Shown here: positions 23,084-30,528 of the stretch, piece after piece
How positions within the stretch are numbered: the stretch's first letter is position 1
Layout of the letters: every line of letters starts with the position of its first letter
Source of the DNA: Candidatus Tityobacter terrigena
GTDB lineage: Bacteria > Vulcanimicrobiota > Vulcanimicrobiia > Vulcanimicrobiales > Vulcanimicrobiaceae
Direction: 5' to 3'
NCBI GenBank assembly: GCA_003156715.1
Contig: PMHO01000038.1
Coordinates: forward strand, 164,919-203,996
DNA length: 39,078 nucleotides
Made by a program: the position numbers and the translations under genes
The notes under the pieces: model-generated
What the model saw: the letters and a program-made list of their open reading frames with translations, nothing else
Told to the model about the DNA's origin: nothing
Database searches by the model: none

Positions 23084-23434
23084 CTACGCGCGCCGGCGCA
23101 AGCAGGGCCGCGCAACCCGAGCCCACGCCGCGGAGAAACTTGGGCGTGCCGGCCCGCTGAGCCACGCCTCAACCTGTTGTGCCGGGACGTCGGCGAGCAG
23201 CGCGACGTGCCCCGGACTACTGCCGACGAGCGCGTAGCCCGCTCCAACCCTGATCACGTGAAGGGAGGCTGCGTTCGGCAGAAAGGTCGTTTCCAACACG
23301 GTAACGAGCCGCGGCCTCGAAGCACAAACGATCCATCGACGAGAACAGAGGCGCAGCCCGAAACGCAGCGCGGCGAGCACGAGCGCGATGACGCCGCAGG
23401 CGAGGGCGGCCCGTGCCACGAGGGCAGCCTCCAC
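23084..23434 (-). CDS. fliO: FliO-like flagellar export assembly protein
   Basis: A 116-residue membrane protein with one N-terminal span ('ALACGVIALVLAALRFGLRL', about residues 9-28) and a cytoplasmic domain of FliO pattern: 'RLVTVLETTFLPNAASLHVI' then 'RVGAGYALVGSSPGHVALLAD'. FliO helps assemble the FliP ring of the flagellar type III export gate. FliO is poorly conserved, so the call rests on the membrane-then-beta pattern and on the overlap with flbD. The GTG start at 23434 overlaps the flbD TAG by one base (TAGTG). No fliP, fliQ or fliR follows, which is unusual for this gene. Confidence 0.65.
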   Translation of the reverse strand: MEAALVARAALACGVIALVLAALRFGLRLCSRRWIVCASRPRLVTVLETTFLPNAASLHVIRVGAGYALVGSSPGHVALLADVPAQQVEAWLSGPARPSFSAAWARVARPCLRRRA

Positions 23435-23625
23435 TAATGCCCCGCGATGCGCCGGCGAAACTCGACAATGGCCTCGCGAACGTTCTCCGGCGGATCGCTG
23501 ACCACTAGCGTGTTACCGCTGGTAAGCGTTACAACGGTCGACCCGTCGTCGACCGTTTCGACGGTTTCGATCAGATCCGAGTTGACGAAGATCGGATATC
23601 CGTTCCTACGGCGCAACGCGATCAT
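23434..23625 (-). CDS. flbD: FlbD family flagellar protein
   Basis: A 63-residue FlbD-family protein (the small spirochaete/Firmicute type, not the Caulobacter regulator). The family pattern is 'MIALRRRNGYPIFVNSDLIE', then a 'TVETVDDGSTVVTLTSGNTL' strand pair, and a 'VREAIVEFRRRI' helix. These proteins are encoded between flgE and motA or fliL in many flagellar operons; the exact role is not known. ATG at 23625 overlaps the upstream fliJ-like stop as ATGA. A longer in-frame start at 23721 lies inside fliJ and is rejected. The match is strong and anchors the neighbours as flagellar genes. Confidence 0.82.
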   Translation of the reverse strand: MIALRRRNGYPIFVNSDLIETVETVDDGSTVVTLTSGNTLVVSDPPENVREAIVEFRRRIAGH

Positions 23626-24149
23626 ATCGCGCTTCGCTTCGCCGGGGTGCCGCCCGCTACTCTTTGTGAATCCGAGCGCAGCGAGGAGCGCTGCCACGCT
23701 GCGTGCCGCAGCGCGTTGCACTCGTCAAGATCCGCCGCCTCAGCGCGCGCCTCACGCCACCGTGCCGCCTGCAGCGCCCGGGCGCGGTGCTGTTCGAACG
23801 CAGCCTTTTGGCGTGTCGCCAGCTGCAGCACTTCCCGCGCCTCGCTCGTCGCGCGCTGGGCGCGCGAGATTCGTTCCCGTTGCCGGTCATGGGCCATCGA
23901 CGCAGCAACACGTTGCCGGTCGATGGCGGCGAACGCGCCGGCATCCGCGACGCCAAGTTCGCGCAGCGCGTCGCCGGCCGCGGATGCGCCTGCCTCGAGC
24001 TCGCGCAGCCGTGCAAGCTCGGCCTCGAGCGCCGCGGTCGCCTCGGCATGACGCCGCCGCGCGCGGGAATGCTGCTCGACAAAATGCTCGAGCACCGCCG
24101 TAAGCCGATAGCGAAAGCCTGGCACCGATCTCGACGTCCTTCCCAGCAC
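23622..24149 (-). CDS. fliJ: FliJ-like flagellar export coiled-coil protein
   Basis: A 175-residue, almost wholly helical and highly charged protein. The N-terminus 'GFRYRLTAVLEHFVEQHSRA' follows the FliJ pattern (aromatic-x-Y-R-L-x-x-V-L), and the rest is a long alanine/arginine/glutamate coiled coil with 'ARREVLQLATRQKAAFEQ'-like heptads. FliJ sits in the FliI ATPase ring as its central stalk. The start is GTG at 24149; a second GTG at 24125, just before the conserved motif and with GGAAGG upstream, may be the true one. FliJ has low conservation, and the call depends partly on the overlap with flbD. No fliI or fliH lies upstream; purA does. Confidence 0.6.
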   Translation of the reverse strand: MLGRTSRSVPGFRYRLTAVLEHFVEQHSRARRRHAEATAALEAELARLRELEAGASAAGDALRELGVADAGAFAAIDRQRVAASMAHDRQRERISRAQRATSEAREVLQLATRQKAAFEQHRARALQAARWREARAEAADLDECNALRHAAWQRSSLRSDSQRVAGGTPAKRSAI

Positions 24150-24191
24150 CCCATCACGCCGGAGGCGCGCTTGGCAAGACCGATCGCGAAC

Positions 24192-25451
24192 CTAGGTCAA
24201 CGCGATGCTCTCGCGCTCGGGGCCGACCGAAACAGCATCGATCGGAACGCCGAGCACTCCCTCCAAGTGCGCGATGTAGTTGCGCGCCGCCAGCGGCAGC
24301 TGCCAGATTCCTCGCGCCGAAGAGAGGTCGTCGGTCCAGCCGTCGACCCAGGTCACTTCCGTCTCGAGATCGGGTTCGCCGGCGGCGGCGAAGGTCGCAG
24401 GCTTCGAGGCTTGGCGATAAGCCGTGACGATTCCGATCGCCTCGAGGCCGGTGAGCACGTCCAGCTTGGTGAGGACGGCGCTGGAAAGTCCGTTGACGCG
24501 GGACGCGTAGCGTGCGGCGACCGCGTCGAACCAGCCGCAGCGCCTCGGCCGCCCGGTGACGGTGCCGAACTCCGCGCCGCGTTGGCGCAGCCGGTCGCCG
24601 ATTGCATCGTGCAGTTCGGAGGGGAACGGCCCGCCTCCGACGCGCGTGCAATACGCCTTCACCACGCCGACCACGCGGTCGATCTGCGCCGGGCCGATAC
24701 CTAGCCCCACGCACGCTCCCCCCGCGATCGTGTGCGAACTCGTCACGTACGGGTACGTGCCGTAGCCGACGTCGAGCAGCGTTCCCTGCGCACCTTCGGC
24801 AAGGACGCGCTTGCCGCGCTCGAGCGCGCCGTGAATGAACTCGACCCCGTCGACGACGTGCGGCAGAATCTTCGCCGCGCGCTCGAGGGTTTGAGCGACG
24901 ACGTCTTCCTCGCGCGGCATCGCTTGCCCAAGAAGCGGTTCGCGCGCGAGCAGGTTATGCCGAATCTTGTCGGCCGTCGCTTCCTTGCGGTGCAGGTCGC
25001 CGAAGGTGATCCCGCTGCGAGCTGCCTTGTCCGTGTAAGCCGGACCGATGCCGCGTCCGGTGGTGCCAAGCGCCAACGCACCCCGCGCGCGCTCGTTCTC
25101 ACGGTCGGCGGCCGCGTGATACGAAAAGACGACGTGCGCCCGGTCCGAGACCTTGACGCGCGAAATATCCACTCCGAGCGACCGTAGCATCTCCAACTCG
25201 TCGAGCAGCCCCTCGAGGCTAACGACGGTCCCGCCGCCGATGAACAAGGCCGGGCGCGTGCGCAGAACGCCGCTGGGAACGATGCGCAAGGCCAGCTTGC
25301 GGTCGCCGACGACGAGCGTGTGGCCGGCATTGTCGCCACCCCCAAAACGCGCGATGACGTCGTATTCGCCGGCATAGTAGTCGACGACGCGACCCTTGCC
25401 TTCGTCGCCCCACTGCGCGCCGAGGATGACGTCCGTTCGGCTCGGGATCAT
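24192..25451 (-). CDS. purA: Adenylosuccinate synthetase
   Basis: A 419-residue PurA, which joins IMP and aspartate with GTP to give adenylosuccinate in AMP synthesis. Signatures are 'QWGDEGKGRVVDYYAG' (the GTP-binding P-loop with catalytic aspartate near residue 16), 'GGGDNAGHTLV' with the catalytic histidine, 'GTTGRGIGPAYTDKAAR', and 'EGAQGTLLDVGYGTYPYVTSS'. The length is slightly under the usual 425-430. ATG at 25451 overlaps the stop of the upstream mannosidase gene as ATGA. About 40 bases separate it from the fliJ-like gene. Confidence 0.97.
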   Translation of the reverse strand: MIPSRTDVILGAQWGDEGKGRVVDYYAGEYDVIARFGGGDNAGHTLVVGDRKLALRIVPSGVLRTRPALFIGGGTVVSLEGLLDELEMLRSLGVDISRVKVSDRAHVVFSYHAAADRENERARGALALGTTGRGIGPAYTDKAARSGITFGDLHRKEATADKIRHNLLAREPLLGQAMPREEDVVAQTLERAAKILPHVVDGVEFIHGALERGKRVLAEGAQGTLLDVGYGTYPYVTSSHTIAGGACVGLGIGPAQIDRVVGVVKAYCTRVGGGPFPSELHDAIGDRLRQRGAEFGTVTGRPRRCGWFDAVAARYASRVNGLSSAVLTKLDVLTGLEAIGIVTAYRQASKPATFAAAGEPDLETEVTWVDGWTDDLSSARGIWQLPLAARNYIAHLEGVLGVPIDAVSVGPERESIALT

Positions 25452-26761
25452 TCTCCGCGGAATTCGAGGTCGCTCGTGTCGCCCATCGGAAGCGCCGGGA
25501 CGCCGCCGAATTCAGTCATCACGAACTCGCTAAAGAGGGCGTTCGGCCAGCCGAAATCCTTCCGTGAAAACCGTGCGGGGTCGCTCGGATCGAACGACTC
25601 GTGCAAGAGGTGGTCGCCCGGATCGCTCGCCAGCAACTGGTTGAGCACGTCGCGGCGTTCGGATTCGCTCGTCGCGGTCAAGCCCTCGACAATGAGCGAG
25701 AGCGGCCAGACGAAGCCATCGCTCGTGTGCGCGCTTCCGATCCCCCGCGCGACCGAGCCGACGTAGTAGTACGGGTCGTCTTTCGAAAGCAAAAAGCGCC
25801 GCGTGTTCTTGTACACGAAACTATCCGCTTTCGTGTAGCCGAGATAGGGCGCGGACAGAAGGCTTGGGATATTTGCGTCGTCCATCAGCGTTTGGTGGCC
25901 GAGTCCGTCGACCTCGTACGCATAGACGTAACCGTAGTTGGGGGTAAAGACCTCGCCATACTTTTGGATGCCGTCCTGAACTTCGGCGCGCAGGGTCTTG
26001 GCGCGGTTCGACTTGAGAAGGTTACGGAAGATCACCCGCTCGATCTCTTCCATGTCACCCAGCGCCACGACGGCCATCATCTCGGAGGGGATCAAGTAGT
26101 TGTACTTGCAGGCGTCGTCCGAGGGGCGGAAACCGGTCCAAATCATGCCCGTATAGGCGACCGGGTTCGGCCCGGGATTACCGTTGTCGTCGCGTAACTC
26201 GCGATGCGTGTACTTCGAGTTGCGCGCATGATCTTGTTCGCGCTCCATCGTCTCGAGCGCTCGGTCGAAACCGAGGGACAGGTCACCCGTGAAAATCGAC
26301 GGGTCGCCGGTCGCCTTCCAATAGCTCCACGACAAAACGATCGGATAGGCCAGCGAATCGAGTTCGAACTTTTGCTCGTACACGCGGTAGTCGATGGTGA
26401 ACGCGTTCGCATAGGGATCGACCTGAAGGTATTTGACCTCGCGGGCAATGATGCCGCGCAGCAACATGGCGACTTCCGGATCGCTCTTGGCAAAGAAAAG
26501 ATAAGGGCGCACCTGAGCGCTCGCGTCCCGCAGCCACTCGGCCGGGATGTCGCCGGTCTTCACGTAAGCGGTGCCGTCGGCGGCGATTGTCGCTTGCTGA
26601 CTCGTATTCAGAAGCGCCGCACGGTACATGGCCTCGAGCCGGACGTTGGGATTTCGGTAGTCTGCCGCCGCCGCGGCGATCGACTTGAGTTCGATGGCCT
26701 GACCGGGCAAGGCACAAACAAGGAGCGTCGCGGCCAAAAGGGCTGCGATAGACGATCGCAT
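25448..26761 (-). CDS. Secreted GH125-type exo-alpha-1,6-mannosidase
   Basis: A 437-residue protein with a signal peptide (residues 1-22, MRSSIAALLAATLLVCALPG, cleavage after QA) followed by a single GH125 (DUF1237) domain. Family signatures are 'GDIPAEWLRDASAQVRPYL' (70-88), 'WTGFRPSDDACKYNYLIPS', 'EVDGLGHQTLMDDANIPS' with 'LLSAPYLGY', and 'HESFDPSDPARFSRKDFGW'. GH125 enzymes cut alpha-1,6-linked mannose from the non-reducing end by inversion without a metal. ATG at 26761 is chosen for the signal peptide; a start at 26887 would put it 42 residues inside. Its stop overlaps purA. A secreted glycosidase leading a housekeeping operon is odd. Confidence 0.87.
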   Translation of the reverse strand: MRSSIAALLAATLLVCALPGQAIELKSIAAAAADYRNPNVRLEAMYRAALLNTSQQATIAADGTAYVKTGDIPAEWLRDASAQVRPYLFFAKSDPEVAMLLRGIIAREVKYLQVDPYANAFTIDYRVYEQKFELDSLAYPIVLSWSYWKATGDPSIFTGDLSLGFDRALETMEREQDHARNSKYTHRELRDDNGNPGPNPVAYTGMIWTGFRPSDDACKYNYLIPSEMMAVVALGDMEEIERVIFRNLLKSNRAKTLRAEVQDGIQKYGEVFTPNYGYVYAYEVDGLGHQTLMDDANIPSLLSAPYLGYTKADSFVYKNTRRFLLSKDDPYYYVGSVARGIGSAHTSDGFVWPLSLIVEGLTATSESERRDVLNQLLASDPGDHLLHESFDPSDPARFSRKDFGWPNALFSEFVMTEFGGVPALPMGDTSDLEFRGE

Positions 26762-26879
26762 GTCCCGCAAACTACGTTGGCTCACGGCCAGACTCCTCGG
26801 CCGCGAAGATCGCGCCAATCCTGGCAATCGGCCCAGCGCTCGGCTTGTTCGATTCGCGCCGCTACGATAGGCTGGCCCC

Positions 26880-27815
26880 ATGAGCATCCTTCATCGCATC
26901 CTCGTCCCGACCGACGGGTCGGACCCGTCCGTCATGGCCCTCGAGTTCGCGATGCGCCTCGCGCGGGCGGAGTGCGCGGAGGTGGTTTTCTGCAGTGCCG
27001 TCGATCTCACCGGTGCGATCGCCGGTTCCACCAACCCGTACGCCGCCACGGATGTCGGCCCGCTCGTCGATGCGCTCGAGGAGCAGTCGAAGCACGTTCT
27101 GGGAAAAGCCGCGGCACGGGCATCCGCCGCAGGCGTCTCTGCGAGCACGGTTGAGCTGGCAGGGCCGGCCGCCGGCGCGGTCGCCGATGCGGTCGATACG
27201 CAGCACGTGGACGCGGTCGTCATGGGTACGCACGGTCTGAGCGGGGTCAGCCGCTTCTTCCTCGGCAGCGTCACCGACGGCGTGCTGCGTCGCGTCGACG
27301 TGCCGGTCTTCGTCGTATCCCAATCGGGTGCGAACGTGCCGGCGGACGTTCTTTTTTCGCGCATCGCGGTCGCGCTAGACGACTCAGATCCGGCCGATGC
27401 GGCACTCGAATTCGCGCTCGACTTGGCGCAAGAAACGACGAAGCTCGTGCTCGCTCACGTCGTCAACATCCGCGAACTGTACGAGTTGGCGGCGGCCGAG
27501 CGCTACGCGGCAACGGCTGCGATCGCCCAAGCGCGTCACGCGGCCGAGGAGCTGCTTGCCGCCGCGGCCGAGCGCGCGAGCCGGCGCGGCGCCAACATCG
27601 AGACCGTCGTGATCGAAGGCGAGCCGGTCGCGAGTTTCCTCGACCTCGTGCAAACCTCCGGAGCCGGCCTCGCAGCGATCGGCACCCACGGCCGGCGCGG
27701 CATCCGCCGAATGCTGTTCGGCAGCGTTGCCGAAGGCGTCGTCCGGCAATCGCCGATACCCGTCGTCGTCGTGCGCCGTCACCGAAAACCCGCGCCTAGG
27801 CCGAAGGATAGCTGA
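26880..27815 (+). CDS. Tandem universal stress protein (two UspA domains)
   Basis: A 311-residue protein of two UspA domains (about 1-147 and 158-305). Each ends with the ATP-binding signature G-x2-G-x9-G-S/T: 'GTHGLSGVSRFFLGSV' at residues 116-131 and 'GTHGRRGIRRMLFGSV' in the second, with acidic residues after the first strands ('LVPTDGSDPS', 'VALDDSDPAD'). ATP-binding tandem Usps act in dormancy and stress responses. There is no Shine-Dalgarno sequence; a TACGAT -10-like box at 26863-26868 puts the expected transcript start about five bases before the ATG, so a near-leaderless mRNA is possible. It is divergent from the mannosidase and convergent with recX (two-base gap). Confidence 0.9.
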   Translation: MSILHRILVPTDGSDPSVMALEFAMRLARAECAEVVFCSAVDLTGAIAGSTNPYAATDVGPLVDALEEQSKHVLGKAAARASAAGVSASTVELAGPAAGAVADAVDTQHVDAVVMGTHGLSGVSRFFLGSVTDGVLRRVDVPVFVVSQSGANVPADVLFSRIAVALDDSDPADAALEFALDLAQETTKLVLAHVVNIRELYELAAAERYAATAAIAQARHAAEELLAAAAERASRRGANIETVVIEGEPVASFLDLVQTSGAGLAAIGTHGRRGIRRMLFGSVAEGVVRQSPIPVVVVRRHRKPAPRPKDS

Positions 27816-27817
27816 AG

Positions 27818-28309
27818 TTAACCGAGCGCGTCACCGAGGGCCGAAGCGCGCTCGCGCAGTTGACGGTAAATGAGCGACGCTGGGAAGCCTAGGCGACCGA
27901 GCGCGCGCGCCGCGCCGGGATAGCTGATCTGCGGCCGGGCCGCGAAGATCTTCTCGACGGCCTTGGCGAGGCGCTGCGACTCGCCGCACTCGGCATGCCC
28001 GACCGACGCCTGGGCCGCTTCGCGATCGATGCCGCGACGGACGAGCTCAGCGACGAGGCGAGAATCACCCAGCGCCCGCGCGCGGGCCTCGACGAAGAGG
28101 CGTGCAAAGAGTCCGTCGTCGACATATCCTTCGGCTTTGCAGCGCTCGACCGTCGCGCGCACCTCGGCCTCCGGATAGCCTCTGCGCGCGAGGCGCGCCC
28201 AGAGCTGCGCCTCGGTGAGCCGGCGACGCGCCAAGAGGCGCAGGGCCGCAACGCGAGCGCTTGCCGAAGGCGCTTGAGCTCGCCGGCTATTCCGTATCGG
28301 CGGCGCCAC
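27818..28309 (-). CDS. recX: RecX regulatory protein
   Basis: A 163-residue RecX, an inhibitor and modulator of RecA filaments. The three-helix repeat pattern is visible: '[20 protein letters not shown]', '[20 protein letters not shown]', then '[14 protein letters not shown]' and '[18 protein letters not shown]'. The start is GTG at 28309, giving a 23-base overlap with the end of recA; the in-frame extension to 28396 lies inside recA and is rejected. Overlap with recA is common in many bacteria and fits co-expression. The stop TAA faces the usp stop across two bases. Confidence 0.85.
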   Translation of the reverse strand: MAPPIRNSRRAQAPSASARVAALRLLARRRLTEAQLWARLARRGYPEAEVRATVERCKAEGYVDDGLFARLFVEARARALGDSRLVAELVRRGIDREAAQASVGHAECGESQRLAKAVEKIFAARPQISYPGAARALGRLGFPASLIYRQLRERASALGDALG

Positions 28310-29348
28310 GCGCGCTGACGGCGAAGGCGACACCGGCCGAACCGTTGCTCGAAACGGTCGCTTTGAGCGCTTCGCGAATCTTGGCGGTGATCTCATCAGC
28401 GAGATCGATGTGTTCCTCGAGATAGGCCTTGGCGTTCTCGCGGCCTTGGCCGATGCGCACGTCGCCGTACGTGTACCACGACCCGCTCTTGCCGACGATG
28501 TTACGCTCGAGCGCGACGTCGAGCACGGAACCCATCTTCGAGATTCCCCTGCCGTAGGTGATATCGAACTCGGCTTGCCGGAACGGCGGGGCGACCTTAT
28601 TCTTGACCACTTTGACGCGGGTCCGCGAGCCGACGACGTCTTGCCCGACCTTGATCTGTTCGAGCTTGCGCACGTCGAGCCGAACCGATGCGTAGAACTT
28701 CAGCGCGCGGCCGCCTGAAGTCGTTTCAGGGTTGCCGAACATCACGCCGACCTTCTCGCGCAACTGGTTGATGAACACCATCACGCATTTCGAGCGCGAG
28801 ATGGCCGCCGTCAGTTTGCGTAGCGCCTGCGACATCAAACGTGCTTGCAACCCGACGTGCGCGTCGCCCATGTCGCCTTCGAGCTCTGCCTTGGTCACGA
28901 GGGCCGCGACCGAGTCGACGACGACGACATCGACCGCATTCGAGCGTACGAGCATCTCGGCGATGTCGAGCGCCTGCTCGCCGGTATCCGGCTGGGAAAC
29001 CAGCAGCGTATCGAGATCGACGCCAAGCGCCCCGGCGTATTGTGGATCGAGGGCGTGTTCGACGTCGATGAAGGCCGCGGTCCCGCCGGCCTTCTGCGCT
29101 TCGGCGATGACGTGCAGTGCGAGGGTCGTCTTGCCGCTCGATTCCGGCCCGTAGATTTCCACGACGCGACCGCGCGGCAGCCCGCCGACGCCGAGCGCCA
29201 GATCGAGTGCTATCGAGCCCGTTGAAACGACGTCGACGGCCATCCTCTCGGCGAAGTCGCCCATCTTCATGATGGAGCCCTTCCCAAACTGACGCTCGAT
29301 CTGTGCGATGGCGTTGCCGAGGGCGATGCTCTTCTCGTCTTGTGGCAC
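28287..29348 (-). CDS. recA: RecA recombinase
   Basis: A 353-residue RecA. Walker A is GPESSGKT (residues 67-74); '[20 protein letters not shown]' is the Walker B region and '[20 protein letters not shown]' the L2 loop. It drives homologous recombination and triggers SOS by LexA cleavage. The start is GTG at 29348 with GGAG nine bases upstream; the in-frame extension to 29423 runs through the palindrome and is not conserved. The palindrome at 29397-29428 lies just upstream and may control it. recX overlaps its end. Confidence 0.97.
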   Translation of the reverse strand: MPQDEKSIALGNAIAQIERQFGKGSIMKMGDFAERMAVDVVSTGSIALDLALGVGGLPRGRVVEIYGPESSGKTTLALHVIAEAQKAGGTAAFIDVEHALDPQYAGALGVDLDTLLVSQPDTGEQALDIAEMLVRSNAVDVVVVDSVAALVTKAELEGDMGDAHVGLQARLMSQALRKLTAAISRSKCVMVFINQLREKVGVMFGNPETTSGGRALKFYASVRLDVRKLEQIKVGQDVVGSRTRVKVVKNKVAPPFRQAEFDITYGRGISKMGSVLDVALERNIVGKSGSWYTYGDVRIGQGRENAKAYLEEHIDLADEITAKIREALKATVSSNGSAGVAFAVSARGAADTE

Positions 29349-29396
29349 TCTATGGGCTCCTTTGCAATGAAATGCGGGCGAGGGTTTAGTATGCTT

Positions 29397-29428
29397 GGCC
29401 GGTGTGCCATCTGTATGGCACAACGGCC
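29397..29428. promoter_or_regulatory. Palindrome upstream of recA, candidate operator or ftsY terminator
   Basis: TGTGCCAT at 29403-29410 is mirrored exactly by ATGGCACA at 29415-29422 across the four bases CTGT; after one mismatch the stem continues with GGCCG/CGGCC. It lies between the ftsY stop and the recA start, about 50 bases before the latter, and a CATACT -10-like box follows it on the minus strand. It is not one of the Escherichia coli or Bacillus LexA box types. A terminator function is also possible, though no T-run follows. Confidence 0.45.
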
Positions 29429-29437
29429 GGGCTGACT

Positions 29438-30352
29438 TCAGGCCGCGGGTTCGAAGAGGGCGTCGATGAAGGCAGCGGGCTCGAAGGGGCGCAGTTCGTC
29501 GATGCCCTCGCCGATGCCGATGAACTTGATCGGGACGGTCAGTGCGTCGACGATCGCCACCAGCACGCCGCCCTTCGCGGTCGAGTCCAGCTTGGTCACG
29601 ACGACTCCGCTCAGTTTGGTCGCCTCGTTAAAAAGCCGGGCTTGCGAGATAGCGTTTTGACCGGTGGTTCCATCGACGACCAGCAGCGTTTCGTCCGGCG
29701 CGGCCCCGCTCTCACGTTCGATGATGCGATGCATCTTCTTCAGCTCTTCCATTAGGTTGGTCTTGGTCTGCAAGCGGCCCGCCGTATCGATCAGCACGAC
29801 GTCGACGTCGCGGGCCTTCGCGGCCGAGAGCCCGTCGTAGACGACCGACGCCGGATCGGAGCCTTCACGCCCGCGCACGAACTCGGCACGCGCGCGCTTG
29901 GCCCAGACTGCCAGCTGCTCGGCGGCCGCCGCCCGGAAGGTATCGGCCGCTACGACCATCACGCGCTTGCCCTGTAATGACAAGAGGTGGGCGAGCTTGC
30001 CGATCGTGGTCGTCTTGCCGCTGCCGTTGACGCCGACGATCAGCACGACCGAAGGACGCGAGCGCAGGTTGAGGTGCTGATCGGGCAGGGTGAGAAAGCT
30101 GCGCACGTCTTGCTTGAAACGGGCCACGGCCTCGTCGCTTCGGCGCCACAACTCTTGCCCCGCGACGATCTGCAACGCGCCGACGATCTTCTCGGTGGTT
30201 GGAACGCCGAAGTCGGCGGCAATCAGAATTTCTTCCAGCTCTTCCCAGAACTCGCGGTCGAGCGGGCGGCGGGCTTGCGCCAGCGTCTCCACCCTCGAAA
30301 GGGCGGCTCGTGACAGGCCGAGCGCGCTGCGGAGCTTCCCAAGCCAACTCAC
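29438..30352 (-). CDS. ftsY: Signal recognition particle receptor FtsY
   Basis: A 304-residue SRP-receptor GTPase. The N domain (residues 1-90) precedes the G domain with P-loop GVNGSGKTT (107-115), '[15 protein letters not shown]', '[18 protein letters not shown]', '[12 protein letters not shown]' and '[14 protein letters not shown]'. There is no acidic A domain, as in many non-enteric bacteria. It binds Ffh and delivers nascent membrane proteins to SecYEG. The GTG start at 30352 lacks a clear ribosome-binding site but begins with the family's N-terminal helix. It is followed after about 90 bases by recA. Confidence 0.96.
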   Translation of the reverse strand: MSWLGKLRSALGLSRAALSRVETLAQARRPLDREFWEELEEILIAADFGVPTTEKIVGALQIVAGQELWRRSDEAVARFKQDVRSFLTLPDQHLNLRSRPSVVLIVGVNGSGKTTTIGKLAHLLSLQGKRVMVVAADTFRAAAAEQLAVWAKRARAEFVRGREGSDPASVVYDGLSAAKARDVDVVLIDTAGRLQTKTNLMEELKKMHRIIERESGAAPDETLLVVDGTTGQNAISQARLFNEATKLSGVVVTKLDSTAKGGVLVAIVDALTVPIKFIGIGEGIDELRPFEPAAFIDALFEPAA

Positions 30353-30528
30353 GGGGAAGAACCGTTCGCCGGCCGTTTATCGAACTCCCGTTCGATGCGC
30401 GGTCATGCAAAGGAGCCGGCGCAAGGGCACCGGCCCCTTCGATCCCCTCGTTCACGAGCGGCATCAAGTGCGCGCGGCCCTTGCCCTTGCCGCAGGCCCT
30501 CGATGGCCGCGCGGTTATGGTACGACCG

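Noticed and set aside
29402-29755. 117-codon plus-strand ORF opposite the end of ftsY
   Set aside because: Antisense to conserved FtsY G-domain codons, no recognisable fold, start lies in the recA palindrome.
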